A stretch of 60,234 nucleotides of DNA from Candidatus Omnitrophota bacterium (GCA_016196565.1 JACPXK010000082.1:1-60234), one strand, 5' to 3'; counted from the first letter of the stretch, positions 8,189 to 17,591 are shown. Numbers and translations: made by a program. The notes: generated by a model not told the origin, from the sequence alone.

Positions 8189-8205
8189 AAGGGGCCTGGC
8201 CCCTT
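8189..8205. repeat. Short palindrome downstream of coaX
   Basis: AAGGGG-CCTGG-CCCCTT forms a hairpin just after the coaX stop and is preceded by the related GGCACC. There is only a loose T-rich tail (TTTAAATTTTTT), so a terminator role for the operon is possible. It belongs to the same class of compact palindromes seen in tsaB and birA. Confidence 0.6.
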
Positions 8206-8217
8206 TAAATTTTTTCC

Positions 8218-8245
8218 TTGATTTTTCCTCTATTCTGAATACAAT
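8218..8245 (+). promoter_or_regulatory. Sigma-70-type promoter of groEL1
   Basis: TTGATT at 8218-8223 and TACAAT at 8240-8245 are separated by 16 bp. The predicted transcription start near 8252 places the CIRCE operator at about +5, the usual arrangement for HrcA repression. Confidence 0.6.
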
Positions 8246-8256
8246 CTGCATTCCCG

Positions 8257-8283
8257 TTAGCACTCTTACCCCATGAGTGCTAA
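8257..8283 (+). promoter_or_regulatory. CIRCE operator (HrcA binding site)
   Basis: TTAGCACTC, a 9-bp spacer, and GAGTGCTAA match the CIRCE consensus exactly. HrcA represses groE and dnaK operons through this element, and release occurs on heat stress. It lies 62 bp before the groEL1 start. No second CIRCE is seen before groES or groEL2. Confidence 0.97.
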
Positions 8284-8323
8284 GCGGTATGAAGTTCTGC
8301 TTTAATCAAAATAACTTCCATAA

Positions 8324-9991
<1,668 letters not shown>

Positions 9992-10002
9992 AAATTGACT
10001 CA

Positions 10003-10039
10003 GTCATTGCGAGGAGGCCGTAGGCCGACGAAGCAATCT
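10003..10039. repeat. Palindromic dispersed repeat between groEL1 and groES
   Basis: GTCATTGCGAGGAGG, a GCCGTAGGC-type centre, and CCGACGAAGCAATC form a hairpin with ATTGC/GCAAT ends. It is the same repeat family as the in-gene copy at 1793-1853. It sits in the 82-bp spacer between groEL1 and groES. Confidence 0.75.
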
Positions 10040-10073
10040 AGCAAATAATATTAAAATAAAAGGAGATTCAATC

Positions 10074-10367
10074 ATGAGCAAAATTAAACCTTTAGGCGAC
10101 AAAATTCTTGTGGAAATGCTGGAAGCGGAAGAAAAAACCAAGGGCGGAATTATTCTTCCCGATACGGCCAAAGAAGAAAAAACCGAAGGCAAAGTTGTTT
10201 CCGTCGGCGGCGGAAAAGTTCTGGAATCCGGAAAAGTACAGCCGCTCGAAGTCAAAAAAGGCGACCGCGTGATTTTCGGTAAATACGCCGGCGACGACAT
10301 CATCATTGACGGCAAAAAACACAAGGTATTAAAAGAAAGCGAAGTTCTCGCAGTATACGAGGCTTAA
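10074..10367 (+). CDS. groES: Co-chaperonin GroES
   Basis: The 97-residue protein matches Cpn10 along its length: KIKPLGDKILVEMLEAEEKTKGGIILPDTAKEEKTEG (mobile loop GGIILPD near 24-30), then GDRVIFGKYAGDDIIIDGKKHKVLKESEVLAVYEA. It caps GroEL rings with ATP. It lies between two GroEL genes, so it may serve one or both. AAGGAG precedes the ATG. Its last codons form the left arm of the first hairpin in the following tandem repeat. Confidence 0.97.
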   Translation: MSKIKPLGDKILVEMLEAEEKTKGGIILPDTAKEEKTEGKVVSVGGGKVLESGKVQPLEVKKGDRVIFGKYAGDDIIIDGKKHKVLKESEVLAVYEA

Positions 10368-10478
10368 CAGACATCAAGTCTGATAAGCCTCTGTGCTGTG
10401 ATCATGAGATCACAGCGCGAGGCCTAACAAACGTCAAGTTTGTTTAGGCCTTGTACCGCAATCATAAGATTGCGGTGC
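10359..10478. repeat. Two tandem 60-bp units, each with two hairpins that covary
   Basis: Unit 1 (10359-10418) and unit 2 (10419-10478) each contain a long stem with a 5-nt loop (ATCAA or GTCAA) and a 9-bp stem with a 4-nt loop (ATGA or ATAA). The units differ mostly by paired changes: CAGAC/GTCTG becomes CAAAC/GTTTG, GGCTTA/TAAGCC becomes GGCCTA/TAGGCC, and CTGTGATC/GATCACAG becomes CCGCAATC/GATTGCGG. A third unit starts at 10479 (GAAGCTTAACG) and is cut short by the next repeat. The first stem includes the groES stop codon. Preserved pairing implies a functional structure or a structured repeat family; there is no T run, so it is not a standard terminator. Confidence 0.85.
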
Positions 10479-10493
10479 GAAGCTTAACGAAAT

Positions 10494-10555
10494 TGTCATC
10501 CCCGAATGTTTCTATCGGGGATCTAGATTCCCGCTAAAAGCATGCGGGAATGACA
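10494..10555. repeat. Composite palindromic element before groEL2
   Basis: Outer arms TGTCAT and ATGACA enclose two hairpins: CCCCGA with TCGGGG (10500-10520), and TTCCCGC with GCGGGAA (10528-10550). This layout matches a widespread class of intergenic repeats whose translations contain fragments like SGIQ. It interrupts the third unit of the preceding tandem array. Confidence 0.75.
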
Positions 10556-10574
10556 AAAACAAAAGGAGTTCTAA

Positions 10575-12200
10575 ATGTCAAAACAACTATCCTATTCAGA
10601 AGAAGCCCGCCGCAGTCTGAAACGCGGTGTGGACATTCTCGCCCGGACCGTGGGCATTACGCTCGGTCCCCGCGGCCGCAATGTCGTCATCGACCGCAAA
10701 TTCGGAGCCCCCACGATCACTAAAGACGGTGTGAGTGTGGCCAAAGAAATCGAACTCAAGGACCCTTATGAAAACATGGGGGCCCAAATGGTACGCGAAG
10801 TCGCTGAGAAAACTTCCGATGAAGCCGGTGACGGCACGACTACCGCAACAGTTCTCGCTCAAGCCATTATCGCTGAAGGCCTGAAAAACGTCACGGCCGG
10901 CGCCAATCCCATGGCGTTGAAGCGTGGGATCGACAAAGCCACGGAAAAAGTGGTCGAAACCATTAAAAAACTTTCCAAACCCGTCAAAGGTAAGGAAGAC
11001 ATCAAGGCCGTGGGCTCCATCAGCGCCAACAATGATTCCGTGATCGGCGAACTTCTCGCTACCGCCCTCGAAAAAGTCGGCAAAGACGGTGTCATTACGG
11101 TAGAAGAATCCAACACCCTCAAAACAGAACAGGAAACGGTCGAGGGAATGCAATTTGACCGGGGTTATATCTCCCCTTATTTCGTCACGGATGCCGAAAG
11201 AATGGAAGTGGTCCTTAAAGAACCCGCCATTTTGCTTTATGAAAAGAAAATTTCGGCCGTGAAGGAACTCATTCCCGTCCTGGAAAAACTCGCCCGTCTC
11301 GGAAAGCCTCTTTTGATTATTGCCGAGGATATTGAAGGGGAAGCTTTGGCCACACTCGTGGTCAATAAAATCCGCGGCGTTTTGAACATTGCCGCCGTCA
11401 AAGCCCCTGGCTTCGGAGACCGGCGCAAGGACATGATGGAAGATCTCGCCATCCTTACTAAAGGCAAATTTATTTCCGAAGATCTCGGCATCAAGTTAGA
11501 AAACGTGGATGTCAATATGCTCGGAAGCGCCCAGCGGGTTGTGATCGATAAAGACAATACGACCTTGATTGGTGGAGCCGGCGCTCAAAAAGACATTAAG
11601 GCCCGCGTCGAACAGCTCAGAGCTCAAATCGAAAAGACGGATTCCGAATACGACAGAGAAAAAATGCAGGAACGTTTGGCAAAACTTTCCGGCGGAGTCG
11701 CGGTCATTAAGGTTGGGGCCGCCACGGAAGTGGAAATGAAAGAAAAGAAAGCACGTATTGAGGATGCCCTGCACGCGACCCGTGCCGCCGTTCAAGAAGG
11801 CATTGTCCCCGGTGGAGGCGTCGCCTTCCTTCGTTCCATTGCCTCTTTGGACCAGTTAAAGCTGGAAGATGATGAAGCGACCGGCGTTCAAATTGTACGC
11901 CGTGCTCTGGAAGAACCCGCCCGCCGTATTGCCATCAATGCCGGCTTTGACGGTTCCGTCATTGTTAAGGATATTTTGGCAGGCAAAGGCAGTTACGGTT
12001 TTAACGCGCTGATCGGCGAATTCGGGGACTTGATCGAACAAGGCGTGATTGATCCGACGAAAGTCGTTCGTTCGGCCATTGAAAATGCCTCGAGCATTGC
12101 CGGACTTCTCCTGACCACGGAATGTGCCGTGGCTGAAAAACCCAAAGAAGAAAAAGATAAAAAGAAGGCCAGCGCCAACTACGGCGAAGATTACGATTAA
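10575..12200 (+). CDS. Chaperonin GroEL, copy 2, lacking the Gly/Met tail
   Basis: The 541-residue protein is a full chaperonin with [35 protein letters not shown] and [20 protein letters not shown], so the ATPase residues are kept. It ends in a charged tail ([21 protein letters not shown]) instead of GGM repeats. Charged or altered tails occur in specialised GroEL paralogues. AAAGGAG precedes ATG; no CIRCE lies directly upstream, so expression may depend on read-through from groEL1 or on the hairpin array. A perfect palindrome and an intrinsic terminator follow. It probably folds a restricted client set or works under other conditions (inference). Confidence 0.95.
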   Translation: MSKQLSYSEEARRSLKRGVDILARTVGITLGPRGRNVVIDRKFGAPTITKDGVSVAKEIELKDPYENMGAQMVREVAEKTSDEAGDGTTTATVLAQAIIAEGLKNVTAGANPMALKRGIDKATEKVVETIKKLSKPVKGKEDIKAVGSISANNDSVIGELLATALEKVGKDGVITVEESNTLKTEQETVEGMQFDRGYISPYFVTDAERMEVVLKEPAILLYEKKISAVKELIPVLEKLARLGKPLLIIAEDIEGEALATLVVNKIRGVLNIAAVKAPGFGDRRKDMMEDLAILTKGKFISEDLGIKLENVDVNMLGSAQRVVIDKDNTTLIGGAGAQKDIKARVEQLRAQIEKTDSEYDREKMQERLAKLSGGVAVIKVGAATEVEMKEKKARIEDALHATRAAVQEGIVPGGGVAFLRSIASLDQLKLEDDEATGVQIVRRALEEPARRIAINAGFDGSVIVKDILAGKGSYGFNALIGEFGDLIEQGVIDPTKVVRSAIENASSIAGLLLTTECAVAEKPKEEKDKKKASANYGEDYD

Positions 12201-12203
12201 AGC

Positions 12204-12224
12204 AAAAGGTACCAGGTACCTTTT
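12204..12224. repeat. 21-bp palindrome identical to the one in tsaB
   Basis: AAAA, GGTACCAGGTACC, TTTT: the same sequence as at 5525-5545, placed three bases after the groEL2 stop and just before its terminator. Confidence 0.85.
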
Positions 12225-12229
12225 ACAAA

Positions 12230-12262
12230 AACCCCGCATCGTTTAAGGTGCGGGGTTTTTTA
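12230..12262 (+). terminator. Intrinsic terminator of the groE cluster
   Basis: Arms AACCCCGCA and TGCGGGGTT close a loop of TCGTTTAAGG, followed by a T-rich tract (TTTTTTATTTT). It ends groEL2 transcription ahead of the next gene. Confidence 0.9.
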
Positions 12263-12272
12263 TTTTCTGCCG

Positions 12273-13877
12273 ATGTTTAGGTTGAAACTATCGATGCGAA
12301 AAGATCAAAAGTTTCTACAATTTTTACCCTGCATCCTTTTGGGCCTGACACTCGTTGCCAGTGTCCTTTGGCGTATTCGTTTGCTTAATGTTCCCCTGGA
12401 AAGAGATGAAGGCGATTATGCCTACATGGCCCAGCTCCTTCTTTCCGGGATCCCTCCCTATCAAGAGGCCTATAATTTAAGATTCCCCGGCATTTTCGTC
12501 GCCTATGCACTCATCATGAAATGTTTCGGACAAACCACATTTGGAATTCATCTTGGGCTGCTTTTTATCAATGCCCTTACCACCTTAGCGATTTTTTTTC
12601 TGGCGAAAAAACTTTACGATGCCAAGGCTGCGGCTTTTGCCGCTTTAACGTTCAGCCTTTGTTCCCTGGGCCCTTGGATTCAGGGCATTTTTGCCAATAC
12701 GGAACATTTCGCGATTTTGCCGGTAGTCACCGGACTTTGGATTTTGCTGGAAGCCGCTACCTCCGGACGGCTGCTATTTTTTGCCCTGAGTGGAATCTTG
12801 CTTGGGATTGCGGTACTCATGAAACAGCATGCCGGATTATTTTTCTTATTTGCCTTTCTGTATACCTTGTGGGATTCTCACCAAAAGCAAACCCCCTTTT
12901 GGAAAAATACTTTCGCCAAACTCACTGGGTTAGTCATTGGATTTGTGCTTCCTCTGGCCATTACTTTTTTCCTGTTGTGGAAAGCCGGAGTTTTTCAAAA
13001 ATTCTGGTTTTGGTCTTTCATCTATGCACGCATTTACGTCTCTTCGCTTCCTCTTTTCTGGGGTTTTTTAAATTTTCTGGTCAATGGCTTAAAGGTCATG
13101 TCCCCGGGCTTTTTTTTCTGGATTTTGGGGGCGATAGGATTGTTTTTCGGCAATTTTTTTCTACTCGGATTTTTTTTGTTTTCATTTCTTGTCACTGCCA
13201 TAGGGCTTTATTTTCGTCTTCACTATTTCATGTTCCTTCTCCCGGCGGTTTCCCTGGCCGCAGGAGCGGCCTTTTATGGGCTGCAAAAATATTCATGGCA
13301 TAAATCCGGGGTGGGAAAAATCCTGCTTTTTTCACTCATTCTGGCCGCCCCAATTCATTTTTTGATCGGACAGCGTCATTATCTTTTCACCATGCATCCG
13401 GAAGAAATTGTGAGAATGATCTATGGCAAAAATCCTCTTGCCGAATCTGTGGTCATTGCCAAATACCTTGAAGAACACACCCGTCCTGGCGAACGCATTG
13501 CCATATTAGGTTCGGAACCCCAAATTTATTTTTATTCCCGCCGTCGTTCCGCCACGGCTTACACCATGACTTACGGATTGGCGGAAATCCATCCTTTCGC
13601 GCTGAACATGCAGCATGAAATGATTCGTCAAATGGAATCGGCAAAGCCTTCTTATATTGTTTTTGTGAACGTACCCCGATCCTGGCTTTTAAGGCCTGAA
13701 TCCAAAATGCCTATTTTCAATTGGTTTAAGAAATATAGCGCCCGGTTTTACAGGCCGGTGGGATTTGTCGAGATCACGGAAAAAGGTACTCGTTATTTTT
13801 GGGACCAAGAAGTTTCAGACCGAAAACCGGAAGGTGAAGCCTGGATGATGATTTATAAACGCGTCAGCGGTCGATGA
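12273..13877 (+). CDS. GT39-type polytopic glycosyltransferase
   Basis: The 534-residue protein has about ten transmembrane segments. After the first helix it has PLERDEGDYAYMAQLLLSG at 41-59, the acidic loop typical of ArnT/PMT-like enzymes that move sugars from polyprenyl-phosphate donors on the outer face of the inner membrane. A soluble C-terminal part begins near residue 385 (VIAKYLEEHTRPGERIAILGSEPQIYFYSRR). The acceptor cannot be read from sequence. It stands alone between the groE terminator and an opposing gene. The start ATG 12273 lies inside the space after the terminator without a clear Shine-Dalgarno; ATG 12294 is an alternative. Confidence 0.8.
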   Translation: MFRLKLSMRKDQKFLQFLPCILLGLTLVASVLWRIRLLNVPLERDEGDYAYMAQLLLSGIPPYQEAYNLRFPGIFVAYALIMKCFGQTTFGIHLGLLFINALTTLAIFFLAKKLYDAKAAAFAALTFSLCSLGPWIQGIFANTEHFAILPVVTGLWILLEAATSGRLLFFALSGILLGIAVLMKQHAGLFFLFAFLYTLWDSHQKQTPFWKNTFAKLTGLVIGFVLPLAITFFLLWKAGVFQKFWFWSFIYARIYVSSLPLFWGFLNFLVNGLKVMSPGFFFWILGAIGLFFGNFFLLGFFLFSFLVTAIGLYFRLHYFMFLLPAVSLAAGAAFYGLQKYSWHKSGVGKILLFSLILAAPIHFLIGQRHYLFTMHPEEIVRMIYGKNPLAESVVIAKYLEEHTRPGERIAILGSEPQIYFYSRRRSATAYTMTYGLAEIHPFALNMQHEMIRQMESAKPSYIVFVNVPRSWLLRPESKMPIFNWFKKYSARFYRPVGFVEITEKGTRYFWDQEVSDRKPEGEAWMMIYKRVSGR

Positions 13878-13887
13878 TCCTTGACCG

Positions 13888-14325
13888 CTATTTCTTATAA
13901 TTTTCTTCTGAAGTTATCTTTCCGTCATTATTGTAATTGACCCTTTTGATTCTCTGCCCACCCTCGTAAATTTCTTCGAAGCTGATAGTGCCGTCTTTGC
14001 GGAAATGGCGGCTGGTGCCGTCCATTTTATCTTCCTGGAACAGCCATTCCCCCTTGACCTGGCCGTCCCCGTAAAAAGTCCGCGTCACCCCGTCTAATTT
14101 GCCGCTTCTATAATGACGCTCCCCGAGAAGCTTCCCCATCCAATAATATTTTTCTGAAATGCCGTCGAGTTCTCCCATCCGTTCCAGCTTGGAATTGGCC
14201 ATCAAAAACCAGACGCCGGCCACGATCAAAATAAGGATGGCCGTAATAAAAAACAGGAATCGTTTGGCCAGATTTTGGAATTGTTCTTTTATGCCCATGG
14301 CATGGTGATCGGCAGTTTGCCCCAA
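13888..14325 (-). CDS. Membrane-anchored MORN-like repeat protein
   Basis: The 145-residue protein has one N-terminal transmembrane helix (about 20-41) and then four or five MORN_2-type repeats of the form G-x-x-x-x-(F/Y)-Y-x-x-G, for example GISEKYYWMGKLLGERHYRSG and GVTRTFYGDGQVKGEW. Such repeats are beta-hairpins, also seen in the YwqK antitoxin family; no toxin gene is adjacent. The start at 14325 (MGQTADHH) could instead be M12 (MGIKEQF, 14292). Function unknown; probably periplasmic scaffold or envelope protein. Confidence 0.7.
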   Translation of the reverse strand: MGQTADHHAMGIKEQFQNLAKRFLFFITAILILIVAGVWFLMANSKLERMGELDGISEKYYWMGKLLGERHYRSGKLDGVTRTFYGDGQVKGEWLFQEDKMDGTSRHFRKDGTISFEEIYEGGQRIKRVNYNNDGKITSEENYKK

Positions 14326-14340
14326 GAGTTGACCTTCTTT

Positions 14341-15267
14341 TTAATCATCCTCTTCTTCTTCCTCTTCGACGTTTTCCTTGGGTTTTTCTTTTTTTTCTCC
14401 GATGGCGTCTTCCACGAGCTTAGAAAAACCCCCTCCCAAAAATCCAAAATAACGCTTCATGGTGCTTTGTTTGGGTTGGACGGGCTTTAAATGGGTCTCG
14501 AAGAATTCTCCCAGCTGTTTCCATAAATTTTCGGTGGAACCGTAATCAAAACCTTCCGGATGTAATTCATCCATGAAATTCGGGCGGACATTCTCATATT
14601 TTTGAACGATGAGATTCACTTTATTGTCCTTGAAGGTTTCGTTGTAAAGATTGAATTCCTCTTGTTCCAGCCAGTCTTCAAGAACCCCGGAGGCTAGAAA
14701 AACCGGATTGGTGATTTGAGAAAGTTCCTGATCGGACAAAGATCGAGGGAAATGGCCGTAAATCGCTGCAGAGGCCTTGATTTCCTTAATCTTGGCTGCC
14801 GCGAGAAACGAATAATAGCCTCCCATTAAAAAACCGAGCGTTCCCACATGGCGCCGGTCTACGAAAGGAAAAGTCATCAACTTTTCAAAATACCCTTCCA
14901 CAATTTCCATGACCCTTTCGGGATTCACATTTTTCATGAGTATTTTGGCGACAGACTCCCGATGCGTCATTTCGCCGTGATAAAGGCTCGGGGCGATGGC
15001 CACAAAACCTTTTTTGGCAAGCCTCAAGCAGACACTGCGGACATAATCATCCAGCCCCCACCAATCATGAAAAACCAAAATGCCCGGATAAACCCCGGGG
15101 GCACGCGGACGGACGATAAAATCCTTTTTTTTGACATCAGCATTTTTCTGAACATCCACCGAAAGGTCGGAAATAAGTTCGCGGAAGCGTTCCAGAAAAC
15201 CAGTGTTCAGGAGAAAGGTTTTATCGGCGCCGGGATCTTTATTTTTTTTTATTTCTTCTTCATCCAT
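14341..15267 (-). CDS. Dienelactone hydrolase-family protein lacking the nucleophile cysteine
   Basis: The 308-residue protein has the DLH alpha/beta-hydrolase pattern YPGILVFHDWWGLDDYVRSVCLRLAKKGFVAIAPSLY and the nucleophile elbow at 145-150. The elbow reads GFLMGG where the family has GFCMGG, so Leu147 replaces the catalytic Cys. The acid/histidine end (FMDELHPEGFDYG) is recognisable but unusual. The C-terminus is highly acidic (EEEEEEDD). It may be non-catalytic or use a different residue. It starts directly after the crcB stop with no spacer, so the two are co-transcribed. Confidence 0.8.
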   Translation of the reverse strand: MDEEEIKKNKDPGADKTFLLNTGFLERFRELISDLSVDVQKNADVKKKDFIVRPRAPGVYPGILVFHDWWGLDDYVRSVCLRLAKKGFVAIAPSLYHGEMTHRESVAKILMKNVNPERVMEIVEGYFEKLMTFPFVDRRHVGTLGFLMGGYYSFLAAAKIKEIKASAAIYGHFPRSLSDQELSQITNPVFLASGVLEDWLEQEEFNLYNETFKDNKVNLIVQKYENVRPNFMDELHPEGFDYGSTENLWKQLGEFFETHLKPVQPKQSTMKRYFGFLGGGFSKLVEDAIGEKKEKPKENVEEEEEEDD

Positions 15268-15639
15268 TTAAATGATTTTCCCCAAAAGAATGCCGGCCCG
15301 GAACAGTAAAAATCCTCCGGCGATACTGCCCAGGATATTGGCCAAAGCTAAAGCCGGCTCGCCTTCCCTCATCAAAAGATCGGTTTCAAGTATCCAGGTT
15401 GAAAAAGTCGTATAAGCGCCGCAAAATCCAATCAGAAGCAAAAGCCGTATTTCCTGGCTGACGATGGCCCGCTCTTCCAAAAAGGCCGCGAAAAAACCGA
15501 GCGTGAAACAGCCCGACAAGTTCACGATCAAAGTCCCGTAGGGAAAACGGCTGCCGAAGGTCCGGAAAATAGTTCCGGCCACCACGTATCGGGCCGCGGT
15601 TCCCGCGAGCCCTCCTAATAATAAAGAAATCCATTTCAT
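15268..15639 (-). CDS. crcB: Fluoride ion channel FluC/CrcB
   Basis: The 123-residue four-helix protein matches FluC: GGLAGTAARYVV, FPYGTLIVNLSGCFTLGF and GFCGAYTTFSTW, the last holding the pore Phe/Thr/Ser residues. It forms dual-topology dimers exporting fluoride across the inner membrane. It is immediately followed by the DLH-like gene. I looked upstream for a fluoride riboswitch and did not recognise one. Confidence 0.93.
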   Translation of the reverse strand: MKWISLLLGGLAGTAARYVVAGTIFRTFGSRFPYGTLIVNLSGCFTLGFFAAFLEERAIVSQEIRLLLLIGFCGAYTTFSTWILETDLLMREGEPALALANILGSIAGGFLLFRAGILLGKII

Positions 15640-15712
15640 GAAATTTTACCTCTCTTATATTTCTTAAATTTTTTTAAGGCGATTTCGGATTTTCCTCCGA
15701 AAAACGCAACTG

Positions 15713-15892
15713 ATTGGCGAACAGAAGTGTTCTGCGTCACCGGCGTTTCACCGCTCCAGCGGCGGTGAACGCCTGCCTCTCGCCGTTCCAATCCGCCTTC
15801 CCTCCGGGCCTTTCGGCCCATAGGGCCGGAGGCGGCGGAACCAAGCTCGGAACGGCTCCGAGAGCTGACTCCGAACACTTCTGTCCGCCAAT
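15713..15892. other. 180-bp GC-rich branched inverted-repeat element
   Basis: This lies in the 620-bp gene-free gap between crcB and yjbQ. The ends pair: ATTGGCGAACAGAAGTGTTC with GAACACTTCTGTCCGCCAAT (one mismatch), extended by GTCA/TGAC. Inside are a hairpin at 15742-15773 (GGCGTTTCACCGC with GCGGTGAACGCC) and a longer arm at 15777-15864 (CTCTCG-CCGTTCC with GGAACGG-CTC-CGAGAG) capped by CCTCCGG/CCGGAGG. The fold is a closing stem with at least two branches, as in a structured RNA or a small non-autonomous mobile element. No target duplication is evident. Short frames crossing it are not credible genes. Confidence 0.65.
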
Positions 15893-15937
15893 GGTCAAAC
15901 GATAAAACGGCTTAACCATCAAGATCTTTCAAAGTAA

Positions 15938-16079
15938 AGCAATTTCGCAGTTCTCTGAAGGAACCTCTGCGACACAATTTCCGATGGTAATGGGAAATTG
16001 TCGGAGCAGGGAGCGAAGCCCATACAAACCGGAATTTATTTATGGGCTGAGCGATTCCGAAAGAGAACTCGAAATTGCT
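15938..16079. other. 142-bp inverted-repeat element with internal hairpins
   Basis: Outer arms AGCAATTTCGCAGTTCTCT and AGAGAACTCGAAATTGCT pair with one bulge. Inside are ACAATTTCC/GGAAATTGT (15974-16001) and AGCCCATA/TATGGGCT (16017-16048). It follows the 180-bp element after 45 bp and has a similar closed, branched layout but a lower GC content. A further hairpin, CCGCT/AGCGG, lies at 16089-16112. No coding potential is seen. Confidence 0.55.
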
Positions 16080-16151
16080 CTTTTCACGCCGCTGAGGCTT
16101 GAGGCTAAGCGGTTTAGTTCAAAGACGATGCATTCAATACCAAGATGAGGT

Positions 16152-16157
16152 TATAAT
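16152..16157 (+). promoter_or_regulatory. Possible -10 box for yjbQ
   Basis: TATAAT lies 105 bp before the yjbQ start. No convincing -35 hexamer is found at 16-18 bp, so the promoter call is weak. A transcript from here would carry the two hairpins at 16196-16249 in its leader. Confidence 0.35.
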
Positions 16158-16195
16158 ACACATCGTTCGAATTGCGATAAACATTTAAATTTATC

Positions 16196-16249
16196 CCTGA
16201 GACCAATGTCTCAGGACAATAAACGGATCGAAGCTAGAAGCTTCGATCC
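16196..16249. other. Pair of perfect hairpins just before yjbQ
   Basis: CCTGAGAC-CAAT-GTCTCAGG (16196-16215) and GGATCGAAGC-TAGAA-GCTTCGATCC (16225-16249) are perfect 8- and 10-bp stems with 4- and 5-nt loops. The second ends 12 bp before the yjbQ ATG. The arrangement of one 4-nt-loop and one 5-nt-loop hairpin recalls the 60-bp units in the groE cluster. Confidence 0.6.
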
Positions 16250-16261
16250 ATTGGAGACCCC

Positions 16262-16678
16262 ATGAAATCATGCACGGAATACCTATGGTTTGAGACCAGG
16301 AAAAAGCGGGATTACATTAACATCACTCCGAAAGTCGAAGAAATCCTCAGGAAAAGCGGCGTTCAAGAAGGCCTTTGCCTGGTCAATGCCATGCATATTA
16401 CGGCCAGTGTTTATATCAATGATGACGAATCGGGCCTGATTCAGGATTTCGACGAATTCTTGGAAAAAACGGCGCCTTATGATGTGAAAAAATACCGCCA
16501 TCATCAAACCGGCGAAGACAACGGAGACGCTCATCTGAAGCGCCAGCTTTTCGGCCGCGAAGTCGTGGCGGCCATCACCAAGGGAAAATTAGATTTTGGT
16601 CCGTGGGAGCAAATCTTTTACGCGGAATTTGACGGAATGAGAAAAAAACGCGTGCTTGTAAAAATTATCGGGGAGTAG
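16262..16678 (+). CDS. yjbQ: YjbQ/UPF0047 family protein
   Basis: The 138-residue protein matches UPF0047 throughout: [19 protein letters not shown] and [22 protein letters not shown], the conserved His/Asp pocket, then [26 protein letters not shown]. Family members show weak thiamine-phosphate synthase activity in E. coli complementation; their physiological role is unclear. The start lacks a strong Shine-Dalgarno (TTGGAGACCCC lies 5-15 bp upstream and may serve). It is read rightwards out of the hairpin-rich gap and converges on a methyltransferase gene. Confidence 0.9.
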   Translation: MKSCTEYLWFETRKKRDYINITPKVEEILRKSGVQEGLCLVNAMHITASVYINDDESGLIQDFDEFLEKTAPYDVKKYRHHQTGEDNGDAHLKRQLFGREVVAAITKGKLDFGPWEQIFYAEFDGMRKKRVLVKIIGE

Positions 16679-16688
16679 ATAAACGGAC

Positions 16689-17447
16689 CTACCGCCGGCG
16701 GATTTCGAGAAAATCCTGAGTGCAGGAAAATCGATATTTGTTGGGGCCTTGAGCAAAATGGGTTTGAACGTATTTTGAAACCTCAGTCTCTGAAGGCGGA
16801 TTTGGAAGCGGCAGCAAATTGAGCATGAATTCCGCCACCGTATAGGCGGCATCAAGATCGGGAGTCGTGATATGGCTTGGAACCGTATCGAGACTCAAAC
16901 GATATCGGGGAGAATTATTTTTTCCGAAATCATCGGCGAGTTCCTCCAAATTAAAGCTTTGACCCAGAAAATGCCGCAGCATTTTCATGCAATCCGACCC
17001 ATGATTTTGTAAAATCACGACCAGCGTGCCTTCGGGAGAAAGCCAGGAAGCCAGGGTTTCAAGATTTTTAAGCCACTCGTCGCCCTTAATATAATAGAAG
17101 ACATGAGAAGCCAGTATAAAATCGCCCTTGTGGGAAATCCTGGCATCTAAAATAGTTTGCTCTAAAACCTCAGCCCGGGGACAAGTTTCTTTTAATTCTT
17201 TGCGAAGGGAGGCATTCGGTTCCGCGGCAATGGTATGCTCAAAAGCATCGGTAAACCACGCCGTCACCTTGCCGTTTCCGGCTCCCGCATCGATTAAAAC
17301 CCGCCGCGAAGAAAGGTCTGAGACTAATTCATCCAAACGTTCCCGGGCCTTGGCCTTTTGATCGGTATGATCGAGAAAAACCTGGAAGGCCTTGTGATAA
17401 TCGGCCGAAGAGGAATCAAAAATCCGTATGGGCTGGTCTGTTTTCAC
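16689..17447 (-). CDS. Class I SAM-dependent methyltransferase
   Basis: The 252-residue protein has the Rossmann-like motif I VLIDAGAGNGKVTAWF at about 50-65 and an acidic residue at the end of strand 2 (AAEPN), then DFILASHVFYYI and LVVILQNHGSD in the later core. It resembles small-molecule methyltransferases of the type-11/12 group. The substrate cannot be assigned. It is divergent from the liv operon and convergent with yjbQ. Confidence 0.8.
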   Translation of the reverse strand: MKTDQPIRIFDSSSADYHKAFQVFLDHTDQKAKARERLDELVSDLSSRRVLIDAGAGNGKVTAWFTDAFEHTIAAEPNASLRKELKETCPRAEVLEQTILDARISHKGDFILASHVFYYIKGDEWLKNLETLASWLSPEGTLVVILQNHGSDCMKMLRHFLGQSFNLEELADDFGKNNSPRYRLSLDTVPSHITTPDLDAAYTVAEFMLNLLPLPNPPSETEVSKYVQTHFAQGPNKYRFSCTQDFLEIRRR

Positions 17448-17591
17448 AGCGGAGCAGTGCCTCGTTTGTTTTTTGGCATGGCTCTATTATATCGGCAGCT
17501 TTTGATTTTGCACTTGAATCTTTCTGGAAGTTGAATATTCTTGACACTAATTGACGTAACATTCTTTTCACCCCAAAAAGGAGCTTGACCC

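Noticed and set aside
10359..10478. Tandem repeats read as a CRISPR array
   Set aside because: The units are directly abutting hairpins without spacers and differ by paired changes; no cas genes are present.
15640..15712. Fluoride riboswitch upstream of crcB
   Set aside because: I did not find the conserved GG-GATGG and CGCC pattern on the minus strand before the gene.
15636..15905. Several short open frames across the GC-rich 15.7-15.9 kb element
   Set aside because: They are low-complexity translations of inverted repeats with no start signal or family match; the DNA is better explained as a folded non-coding element.
16160..16261. TPP riboswitch before yjbQ, suggested by CTGAGA
   Set aside because: The CTGAGA belongs to a simple perfect hairpin and the other conserved TPP segments are absent.
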